From an uncultured Bacilli bacterium (GTDB lineage: Bacteria > Bacillota_I > Bacilli_A > RFN20 > CAG-288), in the NCBI GenBank assembly GCA_934725685.1, contig CAKVBX010000027.1:1-25149 (forward strand): a DNA stretch of 25,149 bases, read 5' to 3'. The position numbers and the translations under genes were made by a program. Every line of letters starts with the position of its first letter. Positions within the stretch are counted from its first letter, which is position 1. Below are positions 7,346-14,258 of the stretch, in pieces. The notes below the pieces were generated by a model, which saw nothing but the letters and a program-made list of their open reading frames with translations, was not told the origin of the DNA and did no database searches.

Positions 7346-9363
7346 TGTTCTTCTATTCCGTCCTGTTCGCATCGGTCGGAATTCTTTCAGCTGGCGTCTC
7401 TTACTACTTTCTCTTTCTACTGCTTCCGCTTGTGCCCATCTCCTTCATGGGACAGAAAATTAAACCGGGACAAGCCTCTCATCTTGTCTTAATTCTGCTC
7501 TTATTTTTTCTTCTCGTCTATTTCTATCCTAAGGCAACAGGCGGAAGTGTTTCTTCCTATGGAATCGTTGTGAGAAGCTCCGAGAATTATTATCTCCTTC
7601 TCACTCTCCATGGAAAATTCTATATCCGGGAAAAGAATCATTCTCTTTCCCTATTCAGTGTGCTATCGGTGGTGGGAGAGAGAAGTGCTCTCTCTTTCAG
7701 CCATTATGAATCCGGATTCGATTTCAAGGCTTATCTTGAAAGCCATGGTGTGTTTTCTGAATTGACAGTAAAGAAGAAGAATATCCTTTTTTCTTCTCCT
7801 CTTCATTATGAAGCTTTACAAGGTTATCTGTCAGAGCATCTTTCTGAGAATGGAAAAAGTTTTGCACTATCTTTTCTTTTTCAGGAGAGCCTTTATTCTC
7901 AAAGCAGTACAAAGAGTCTTGCCAATCTCGGTATTCTGAATCTCTTTTCTGTCTCCGGCTTTCACTTCTCTTTTCTTTTTCATTTATTACGGAAAATAAT
8001 CGGAAAGAAAGGAGAAAAATATGTTGACTATATCGAACCTGTCATCCTTCTTGTCTTTGTCTTTTTCTCTTCCTTTTCCTATACCACGAGAAGACTTTTT
8101 CTCTTCTCTCTTTTCAAGACCATTTCCCATAAAACCAAATATAAACCGGATTATCTGACAAGACTCTCCGTTACAGCACTGATTCTTCTTTTCTTCGAAC
8201 CTTACTCCTTGTTCAGTGCTTCTTTTTACTATCCGTTTCTGCTTCTTTTTACCCTTGCTCTTTTCCCCACAAGAGAGGAAAAAAAGAAAAGCGGAGCTTT
8301 TTCCTTTTTCCTGAGGATGAAGGCATTCTATCTTCCTTATACATTACGAAATGATGCCTCCCTTTCTGTTCTCAGCTTTATCCTGTCCTTTCTTCTGATC
8401 GGATACAGCCACTTTCTTTTTCTTCTCTCTTTTCTTCTGATTCTGATTCCGCAGATTGGCTCTTTCTATTCTCTCCTTGTGGAAGGACTTCTGAAACTAT
8501 CCACTACATTGTCCAAGGTTGATATTGTCCTCGTCAGCGGACAAGTCTCCGTATTCTTTCTGTTACTTTATTATCTCTTCTTCTATCTGATAGAAGTCCT
8601 TCGCCTTTATTCCTTTCCGAAACAGACCAGACAGGTTGCTGTCCTCTTATCCATAGTGACATCCTTTTCCTTTGTTCCTGATGTGCTTCCCCATCAGGAA
8701 GTGGTCTTCCTCGATGTCGATCAGGGCGATGCGACCTTGATTCGAAGCGGGAAGACCAATGTCCTGGTCGACACCGGAGGAAGGATGGATACGGATTTGG
8801 CAAAGGAGTGTCTTGTGCCCTATTTCCGGAAGAGAAAGATAACATCTCTGGATGCAGTCCTCATCACTCACGAAGACTATGATCATTCCGGCGCACTCAC
8901 CTCGTTAGAGGATATCTTCTCCGTGAAAGCCGTCTATCGGAGAGAAGATTTTATGAATCATGAGAACACTCTTCAAATTGGTGACACCACGTTCAAGAAC
9001 TACAACACTTATCATTATCAGAATGGGGTAGACAATAATCTGATTTCCGGTGTCTACTACACCGAAATCAGAAATACGAGAATCATGATTATGGGGGATG
9101 CCCCGAAGGAGGTCGAAAAGAGAATCATGAAAGATCATCCCTCCCTTTCCTCTGATATTCTCAAGGTCGGACACCATGGATCGGATACTTCCAGTGAGGA
9201 AGGGTTTCTCAAACAGATGAATCCATCGTTGGCAATCATTTCCTGTGGGGAAAAGAACCGGTACGGCCATCCCCATAAAAAGACAATTCAGACACTGGAC
9301 AAACTGGGGATACCATATCGGAGAACGGATCAAGAAGGGACAATCCGGATATCACTGTCGTGA
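7342..9363 (+). CDS. comEC: ComEC/Rec2 competence DNA-transport protein
   Basis: This 673-residue polytopic membrane protein overlaps comEA by ATGA. Family knowledge: ComEC forms the inner-membrane channel for single-stranded DNA in transformation, and its metallo-beta-lactamase-like domain is thought to degrade one strand. Seen here: two N-terminal helices and a beta-rich OB-like stretch (~residues 50-150). A multi-helix Competence domain follows, including the family signature LFSVSGFHFSFLF. The C-terminal MBL domain begins near residue 454 (VVFLDVDQGDATLI) and has THEDYDH near 510, KVGHHGS near 611 and GHPHKKT. The zinc-type ligands of HxxxDH are present. It is about 100 residues shorter than B. 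subtilis ComEC but has all three regions. There is no clear terminator after it. Confidence 0.93.
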   Translation: MMFFYSVLFASVGILSAGVSYYFLFLLLPLVPISFMGQKIKPGQASHLVLILLLFFLLVYFYPKATGGSVSSYGIVVRSSENYYLLLTLHGKFYIREKNHSLSLFSVLSVVGERSALSFSHYESGFDFKAYLESHGVFSELTVKKKNILFSSPLHYEALQGYLSEHLSENGKSFALSFLFQESLYSQSSTKSLANLGILNLFSVSGFHFSFLFHLLRKIIGKKGEKYVDYIEPVILLVFVFFSSFSYTTRRLFLFSLFKTISHKTKYKPDYLTRLSVTALILLFFEPYSLFSASFYYPFLLLFTLALFPTREEKKKSGAFSFFLRMKAFYLPYTLRNDASLSVLSFILSFLLIGYSHFLFLLSFLLILIPQIGSFYSLLVEGLLKLSTTLSKVDIVLVSGQVSVFFLLLYYLFFYLIEVLRLYSFPKQTRQVAVLLSIVTSFSFVPDVLPHQEVVFLDVDQGDATLIRSGKTNVLVDTGGRMDTDLAKECLVPYFRKRKITSLDAVLITHEDYDHSGALTSLEDIFSVKAVYRREDFMNHENTLQIGDTTFKNYNTYHYQNGVDNNLISGVYYTEIRNTRIMIMGDAPKEVEKRIMKDHPSLSSDILKVGHHGSDTSSEEGFLKQMNPSLAIISCGEKNRYGHPHKKTIQTLDKLGIPYRRTDQEGTIRISLS

Positions 9364-9434
9364 TAGATTGAAATAGTTGAGAAATTGAGAGAATAAAAAT
9401 GGTTATCTCCTGAATGGAATGACTATTCGTGGAA

Positions 9435-9443
9435 TGGTATAAT
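9435..9443 (+). promoter_or_regulatory. Extended -10 element directly upstream of the pantothenate kinase start
   Basis: TGGTATAAT (9435-9443) has no clear -35 partner. Transcription would begin near 9450, only about 3 bases before the ATG at 9453, implying a leaderless or near-leaderless mRNA. TGGAATG is directly repeated at 9415-9421 and 9430-9436. Confidence 0.55.
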
Positions 9444-9452
9444 AACCCTGTT

Positions 9453-10262
9453 ATGACTCCATTGACTTCAGAACAGAAAATAGGACCGAATGTCCTTTAT
9501 GCCGATATCGGAAATTCAACCATCGATTTCCTTGTCACTGACTTTCTCACGTTTCGCATGGACAAAGTCAACACCAGGAATCGGATGGAAGTTTTCGCTT
9601 ATCTGAAAGGTAATCCTGAAATTGCCGCTCTCTATGTCTCTTCCGTCAACTCCCCGGGACTTACCTTGCTCCTTGATAACTTCCGCACTCTGTATCCGAT
9701 GGCAGAGATTCATGTTCTAAACAAAGAGACCATGGTAAGCTATTCAGAAAGGCGTCACATTCGAGTCGATAATGCCAATATCCTCGGCGCTGACCTCTTC
9801 TGTGACATTGTCGCAAGAGACAACAGGGAAGGGGAAATCATTATCGATTTGGGTACGGCGAGCAAAATTTTGTTTGTCGATCAGGACTCCTATTTCCGGG
9901 GATGCCAGATTTTTCCGGGGCTCTCTTCCTTCCCGGAGACCCTGCATGCGAAGACGGACCTATTGAAAAACGGGCCGATTCTCTATAATCCTCCACTGGT
10001 TTCCCTGAAGACAGAGGAATGTATCTCCTCCGGTGTTATCAATGGTGCCTCTGCACTCATCGCCGGAATGATAGAAGAAATCAAGAAAGAATATGGTTGT
10101 CTTAATCCGACCATTGTTCTGACTGGCGGAAACGCCTATCTCGTCAAAGAAGTGCTGAAGAAGTTTACGGATACCGATTACGAATACGATCCTTATCATG
10201 TCCTGAAAGGACTGATTCGGATCAGTGGACGGGATGTCAGTTTCATGAAAGAAAAGAGGTAA
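9453..10262 (+). CDS. coaX: Type III pantothenate kinase family protein (divergent CoaX)
   Basis: The likely start is ATG 9453 (269 residues). An in-frame GTG at 9429 would add eight residues, but the promoter -10 falls inside that extension and it has no convincing ribosome binding site. The protein has the ASKHA fold signature of CoaX, which phosphorylates pantothenate in the first step of CoA synthesis: phosphate-1 motif DIGNST (18-23), phosphate-2 motif DLGTASK (132-138), TGG adenosine motif (224-226) and ISSGVINGASALIAGM. Two changes stand out. The GADR motif reads GADL (112-115), so the Arg expected to hold pantothenate is missing, and the last residue of DxGTAxT is Lys. It may still be a pantothenate kinase or have changed substrate. 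The stop lies four bases before pepV. Confidence 0.75.
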   Translation: MTPLTSEQKIGPNVLYADIGNSTIDFLVTDFLTFRMDKVNTRNRMEVFAYLKGNPEIAALYVSSVNSPGLTLLLDNFRTLYPMAEIHVLNKETMVSYSERRHIRVDNANILGADLFCDIVARDNREGEIIIDLGTASKILFVDQDSYFRGCQIFPGLSSFPETLHAKTDLLKNGPILYNPPLVSLKTEECISSGVINGASALIAGMIEEIKKEYGCLNPTIVLTGGNAYLVKEVLKKFTDTDYEYDPYHVLKGLIRISGRDVSFMKEKR

Positions 10263-10266
10263 GAAT

Positions 10267-11682
10267 ATGAAAGAAAATGCAGAACCCATCTCGATGAATG
10301 AGACCAAGTTCAAGGAACTGGTCGCTCCCTATAAGGAAGAAGCCCTGGAGGCCTGGAAAGAACTCATCGCCATCCCTTCCGTGCTCGATCCGGATACAGC
10401 GAGCGAGACGATGCCCTTCGGCAAGGGAGTCGAAGAGGCCTTAGCCTATGTCGCAAGACTCGGTGAAAAGCTTGGCTTCCATGTCGAGCGCTGCGATAAC
10501 TATGTCACCGAACTCACCTATGGAGATGGAGACAAAATCTTCGACATCTACGGACACTGCGATGTTGTCCCGGTCGATGAACCGAAGTGGATCCATAATC
10601 CGTTCGCACTTACCCTCGAGGAAGGAAACACCATGTACGGAAGAGGATCCTCGGATGACAAAGGTCCGGCTCTAGCCTGTCTCTATGCCGTCAAAGCTTT
10701 GATGGATCATGGAATGCTCGGCGGATATAAGCTCCGTTTCCTCTTCGGCGGAAACGAAGAGAACGGTTCCCTCTGCCTTGAACACTATTTCCATGCCATG
10801 AAGAAGGAATATCCGACGCTCGGTATCTCTCCGGATGCCGAATATCCGCTTATCTATGCCGAAAAGTCCATCTTTTCCTATGAAGCGGATTATTCCGTCT
10901 CTCTGAAGCATGTGAAATCTTTTGTCAACGGCGACGCGCTCAACGTTGTCCTAGCGGAATCGAGCTGTGAACTCGATGATATCACGGGAGTCAAAAAGGC
11001 TCTGGATGCCTACTTGGCAAAACATGCGGAAGTCCGTGCCACCTTGGAAGGAAACAGACTGACCTTCTTAGGAAAACCATATCACGGTTCCATGCCGTGG
11101 AACGGCATTAATGCCGGACTTCATATGCTTGCTTTCCTCGGCGAATTCTATCATGAGGAAATCTTGGTCCACATTTATGAAGATTACAAGGATGGCATGG
11201 GAAACCATTTCGGCGGAAACTTCAAGGACAAGGATTTCTCTGAAACTTCCTATAATGTCGGAAAGATTGCTTATGAAGACGGAAAGCTTTCTGTCTTTGT
11301 CAATCTCCGTTTCCCCTCTTCCATGACAGTTGAACCCATCGTAGAGAATCTTAAGAAGACCGGAGCTTCCATTCTTGTCCTCGGAGGAAGCGACGGGTTT
11401 GTCGCCGACCCGGAATCCGATTTCGTCCGCATCCTTTTGGGTGCCTACCAGAAGGAGACCGGAGACTATACTTCCAAACCTCTCGCCATCGGTGGCGGCA
11501 CCTATGCGAGAGAGAGCAAGAACTCCGTCGCCTTCGGTGCCCAGTTCGTCGGAAGAGATTACAGAATGCACGGCAATGACGAGTTCTTTCCACTCTCTGA
11601 TTTCTATGATAACATGCAGATCTATGCCCATGCGATTTACGATATCTCTGAATATCTGAGATCCGGAAAGAAGGACTTCTGA
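10267..11682 (+). CDS. pepV: M20 family dipeptidase (PepV-like)
   Basis: AAAGAGG lies 7 bases before the ATG at 10267. The 471-residue product matches PepV-type dinuclear zinc dipeptidases, cytoplasmic enzymes that hydrolyse dipeptides with a free N-terminus. The motifs are in order: YGHCDVVP (H97 ligand, D99 catalytic), GRGSSDDKGP (D130 bridging ligand), GGNEENGS (E164 general base, E165 ligand), SPDAEYP (D190 ligand) and RMHGNDE near the C-terminus (H435 ligand). The lid domain lies in between (~200-390), and the length is normal for the family. It is co-oriented with coaX (4-base gap) and overlaps trmB by one base, so all three are probably co-transcribed. The enzyme class is firm; the exact dipeptide range is inferred. 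Confidence 0.92.
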   Translation: MKENAEPISMNETKFKELVAPYKEEALEAWKELIAIPSVLDPDTASETMPFGKGVEEALAYVARLGEKLGFHVERCDNYVTELTYGDGDKIFDIYGHCDVVPVDEPKWIHNPFALTLEEGNTMYGRGSSDDKGPALACLYAVKALMDHGMLGGYKLRFLFGGNEENGSLCLEHYFHAMKKEYPTLGISPDAEYPLIYAEKSIFSYEADYSVSLKHVKSFVNGDALNVVLAESSCELDDITGVKKALDAYLAKHAEVRATLEGNRLTFLGKPYHGSMPWNGINAGLHMLAFLGEFYHEEILVHIYEDYKDGMGNHFGGNFKDKDFSETSYNVGKIAYEDGKLSVFVNLRFPSSMTVEPIVENLKKTGASILVLGGSDGFVADPESDFVRILLGAYQKETGDYTSKPLAIGGGTYARESKNSVAFGAQFVGRDYRMHGNDEFFPLSDFYDNMQIYAHAIYDISEYLRSGKKDF

Positions 11683-12314
11683 TGAGACTCCGTCATCGCA
11701 AGTGGTCGGATGAAGTCCTGGAAAACAATAAGGACATCAGCCGCAACCTTTCCGACTTTGAGCCGGAACAGCTGAAGAACTATCCCAATCTCGAAATCGG
11801 ATGCGGATGCGGTGGATTTATCCTCGAACTTTCCCGTCTCCATCCAGAAAATTGTTATCTCGGCGTCGAAATCAATAGGAACGCCTTTGCTCTCGCCGTC
11901 CGCAAAGGATCGGAAGTGAAAAAGGAACAGACCAATTTCCTGCTTCTCAATGCGCCGATTGAACGAGTCTTTCCGCTGATTGCAGATCATCAGCTTTCCA
12001 ATCTCTACATCAACTTCCCTGATCCCTGGCCTAAGAAGAGACAGCAACACCGAAGACTTTCCTATCCAACCATGTTGAAAGAGTATCTCCGCCTTCTGAA
12101 GGAGGACGGAACGGTTTACTTCCGTACGGACAACTGCGACCTATTCCGTGATACGGTCGAATACTTCCGGGAAGTCGGCCTTTACGACTTCGAAGTCATC
12201 GAGCCTTTTTATTCGGAAAAGGTCGACTACCTTCCGAAGACGGAATATGAGACGAAGTTCCGTGAGAAAGGCGTGGATATCCATCTTCTCATCGCCCATC
12301 CGAAAAAACAGTGA
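11682..12314 (+). CDS. trmB: tRNA (guanine-N7-)-methyltransferase
   Basis: The start overlaps the pepV stop by one base (TGATG). The 210-residue protein methylates G46 of tRNAs at N7 with S-adenosylmethionine. Visible signatures are the SAM-binding loop EIGCGCGGF (38-46) and the acidic end of the following strand (VEIN). The family motif NFPDPWPKKRQQHRRL (111-126) contains the catalytic-site Asp114, and TEYETKFREKG (187-197) is the C-terminal tRNA/SAM contact block. Length and motif order are normal. It is the last gene before a strong terminator. Confidence 0.97.
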   Translation: MRLRHRKWSDEVLENNKDISRNLSDFEPEQLKNYPNLEIGCGCGGFILELSRLHPENCYLGVEINRNAFALAVRKGSEVKKEQTNFLLLNAPIERVFPLIADHQLSNLYINFPDPWPKKRQQHRRLSYPTMLKEYLRLLKEDGTVYFRTDNCDLFRDTVEYFREVGLYDFEVIEPFYSEKVDYLPKTEYETKFREKGVDIHLLIAHPKKQ

Positions 12315-12320
12315 GAATTT

Positions 12321-12348
12321 AGGGTATGGCTTCGGCTGTGCCCTTTTT
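12321..12348 (+). terminator. Terminator after trmB
   Basis: AGGGTATGGC (12321-12330) pairs along its whole length, with three G-T pairs, with GCTGTGCCCT (12335-12344) across a TTCG tetraloop. A run of T follows. Confidence 0.88.
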
Positions 12349-12380
12349 CAGTTCCCATATAAATAAGGATACAAGGAAAA

Positions 12381-12389
12381 TTAGCACTC
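12381..12389 (+). promoter_or_regulatory. Orphan CIRCE half-site
   Basis: TTAGCACTC is a perfect left CIRCE half. No right half lies at the expected distance. It is 19 bases upstream of the next identical half-site. Confidence 0.6.
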
Positions 12390-12399
12390 TTCAAAGAAT

Positions 12400-12426
12400 T
12401 TAGCACTCAATACTTGAAATTGCTAA
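12400..12426. promoter_or_regulatory. CIRCE operator 1 of the hrcA operon
   Basis: The left half TTAGCACTC is perfect, the spacer is exactly 9 bases, and the right half AATTGCTAA matches GAGTGCTAA at 7 of 9 positions. It covers the predicted -35 box (TTGAAA, 12414-12419). Bound HrcA repressor would block RNA polymerase. Confidence 0.85.
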
Positions 12427-12441
12427 AAACTTTTCTATAAT
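12414..12441 (+). promoter_or_regulatory. Sigma-A promoter of hrcA-grpE-dnaK-dnaJ
   Basis: TTGAAA (12414-12419), a 16-base spacer and a perfect TATAAT (12436-12441). The predicted start is near 12448. Both elements are close to consensus. Confidence 0.8.
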
Positions 12442-12445
12442 ATCA

Positions 12446-12471
12446 ATAGCACCTGAAAGAAAGAGTGCTAA
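12446..12471. promoter_or_regulatory. CIRCE operator 2 of the hrcA operon
   Basis: The right half GAGTGCTAA (12463-12471) is perfect. The left half ATAGCACCT keeps the TAGCAC core, but the spacing is one base shorter than the canonical element. It lies over the predicted transcription start and leader, just before the GGGAGG ribosome binding site (12473-12478). Confidence 0.75.
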
Positions 12472-12483
12472 TGGGAGGCCTGG

Positions 12484-13608
12484 ATGAAACTGGAAAGAAA
12501 AGAAGAAATCCTCAAGTGCATCGTCGAAGAATTCATCCGGACAGCTCAGCCGGTCGGCTCCGAGACACTGCTGAAGAAATATCAGCTCAAGTGCTCTTCT
12601 GCGACAATCCGCAATGCGATGGCCGCTCTGGAAAAGGAAGGCTATCTGGAAAAGACGCATGTCTCTTCCGGAAGAGTCCCTTCTTCGAAAGGCTATCAGT
12701 ACTATCTGGAAAAACTTGATTCTTCCTCCTTGATGCCGAGTGTCGACATGGAATTCCAGAGGGAGTTCCAGGAAATTCTGAAGAACAAAAGCAAGAGTGT
12801 GGAAGATGTTTTGTCCCAGTCCTGCGAAGTGCTCTCCGAGATGACCAAGATGGCGACGGTCGTCCTAGGGCCGAAAGCCAATGACGAACGGCTCGTCTCG
12901 ATTCAGATTGTGAAGCTCACGAGCAATTCGGCAATGGGTATCTTCATTACCGATTCCGGCTATGTCGAAAAGAAGACCTTCGTGATCGACAGCAAGAAGC
13001 CGGGGGCTTATGAGACCTTGAAGAATGCGGTTGCACTCCTCAATGACCGTCTCTCCGGAACGCCGATTGCGGAACTCGAAGAGAAGGCGAGAGCCTTAAA
13101 GCCGATTGCCATCTCCCTCTTCGGACGGGAAGGTGACCTCGTGATGAGCGCATTCCTCGAAACCCTGTTATCCTTCACCAAGAAGAAATATCAGGTCTAC
13201 GGAAGAAAGAATCTGCTGAATCTCCCTGAATTCAACAACGATATCGATTCCTTCCTTTCTGCGGTCGATACGCTTGAGGATCCTTCGAAGCTTCAGAAGA
13301 ACCTTTCGGAGAACGACAACCTCGGATTCTGCAATGTCGGATTCACCAATGAGAACAAAGGTGACTTCGCCATCATCTCCAAGGCGGTCAACGGAAAAGA
13401 TCAGATTGCTGTCGTCGGGCCAAAGAGAATGGATTATAAAAAGATTCTCTCCGCTCTTGAATATGTCGTCTATATGCTTAACAAGTATTACTTCTCTTCC
13501 GGAACAGGTGCTTCGCTCGTGCCTGTCGGGGAAGTGAAGGAGATGCTTCCTGAGCCGGGGACGAAGAAGAGTACGAAGACGACTTCCAGGAAAGGAGTGA
13601 AGAAATGA
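12484..13608 (+). CDS. hrcA: Heat-inducible transcription repressor HrcA
   Basis: GGGAGG precedes the ATG. The 374-residue protein represses the class I heat-shock operon by binding CIRCE, and two such elements flank its own promoter. The winged helix at the N-terminus carries the family blocks QPVGSETLLKKY (22-33), SSATIRNAMAALEKEGYL (38-55) and THVSSGRVPSSKGYQYY (58-74). The rest fits the dimerisation/GAF-like HrcA domain (VLGPKAN, ISLFGREGDLVMSAF, VVGPKRMDYKKILSALEYV). It is about 30 residues longer than common HrcA because of a Lys/Thr-rich tail (KKSTKTTSRKGVKK). It overlaps grpE by ATGA. Autoregulation through the GroE/DnaK system is family knowledge. Confidence 0.96.
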   Translation: MKLERKEEILKCIVEEFIRTAQPVGSETLLKKYQLKCSSATIRNAMAALEKEGYLEKTHVSSGRVPSSKGYQYYLEKLDSSSLMPSVDMEFQREFQEILKNKSKSVEDVLSQSCEVLSEMTKMATVVLGPKANDERLVSIQIVKLTSNSAMGIFITDSGYVEKKTFVIDSKKPGAYETLKNAVALLNDRLSGTPIAELEEKARALKPIAISLFGREGDLVMSAFLETLLSFTKKKYQVYGRKNLLNLPEFNNDIDSFLSAVDTLEDPSKLQKNLSENDNLGFCNVGFTNENKGDFAIISKAVNGKDQIAVVGPKRMDYKKILSALEYVVYMLNKYYFSSGTGASLVPVGEVKEMLPEPGTKKSTKTTSRKGVKK

Positions 13609-14237
13609 AAAAAGACGAAAACAAGGAAAAAGAGGAAAAACAGGAAGAGCAGCCTCAAGAGGAAAAGCCTTCCGAACTTGACCTTCTGAAAAAGGAAAAC
13701 GAGGAACTGAAGAAGAAAGTCCTCGAATTCCAGAAACAGTATGAAGAAGCCGATAAGGAAAAGGATTCCTGGAAGAACCGCTATTACGAAGCCTATGCCG
13801 ATATGGCAAACCTCCGCAAGCAGGTCCAGAAGGAATGCGATGATGCCAAGCGCTATGCATCAAAGTCCATCATCGAAGAACTCATCCCGACCTTCGACAG
13901 CTTCGACTTCGCCCTCAAGGGCAAACCCACCGATCCCAAGATTCAGCAATATGTTCAGGGATTCGAGATGATCCACTCCAAGATGCTATCCACGCTCTCA
14001 CAGTTAGGAGTCACCATCATCGATCCTAAAATCGGTGAGGACTACGATCCCCATAAGATGCAGGCCTTCTCCACCGTGGAAGGGGAAGAAGACAATAAGG
14101 TTGCCGAAATCTATTGCAAGGGATATCTGCTCCACGAACATCTTCTCCGTCCGGCCGGCGTGATTGTCACAGCCAAGAAGGCGGAAGAGAAGAAAGAAGA
14201 AGTCAAAGAAGATTCGAAAGAATCCGAAAACAAATAA
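13605..14237 (+). CDS. grpE: Nucleotide exchange factor GrpE
   Basis: This 210-residue cytoplasmic co-chaperone releases ADP from DnaK. It overlaps hrcA by ATGA. Residues 1-~85 are a Lys/Glu-rich region that becomes the long dimeric coiled coil (ENEELKKKVLEFQKQYEEA). NRYYEAYADMANLRKQVQKE and the C-terminal beta domain (GYLLHEHLLRPAGVIVTAK) are family hallmarks. A further charged Lys/Glu tail follows the beta domain and is longer than usual. The dnaK gene begins 21 bases downstream. Confidence 0.96.
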   Translation: MKKDENKEKEEKQEEQPQEEKPSELDLLKKENEELKKKVLEFQKQYEEADKEKDSWKNRYYEAYADMANLRKQVQKECDDAKRYASKSIIEELIPTFDSFDFALKGKPTDPKIQQYVQGFEMIHSKMLSTLSQLGVTIIDPKIGEDYDPHKMQAFSTVEGEEDNKVAEIYCKGYLLHEHLLRPAGVIVTAKKAEEKKEEVKEDSKESENK

Positions 14238-14258
14238 CCACATAGGAGGAAATTCATT

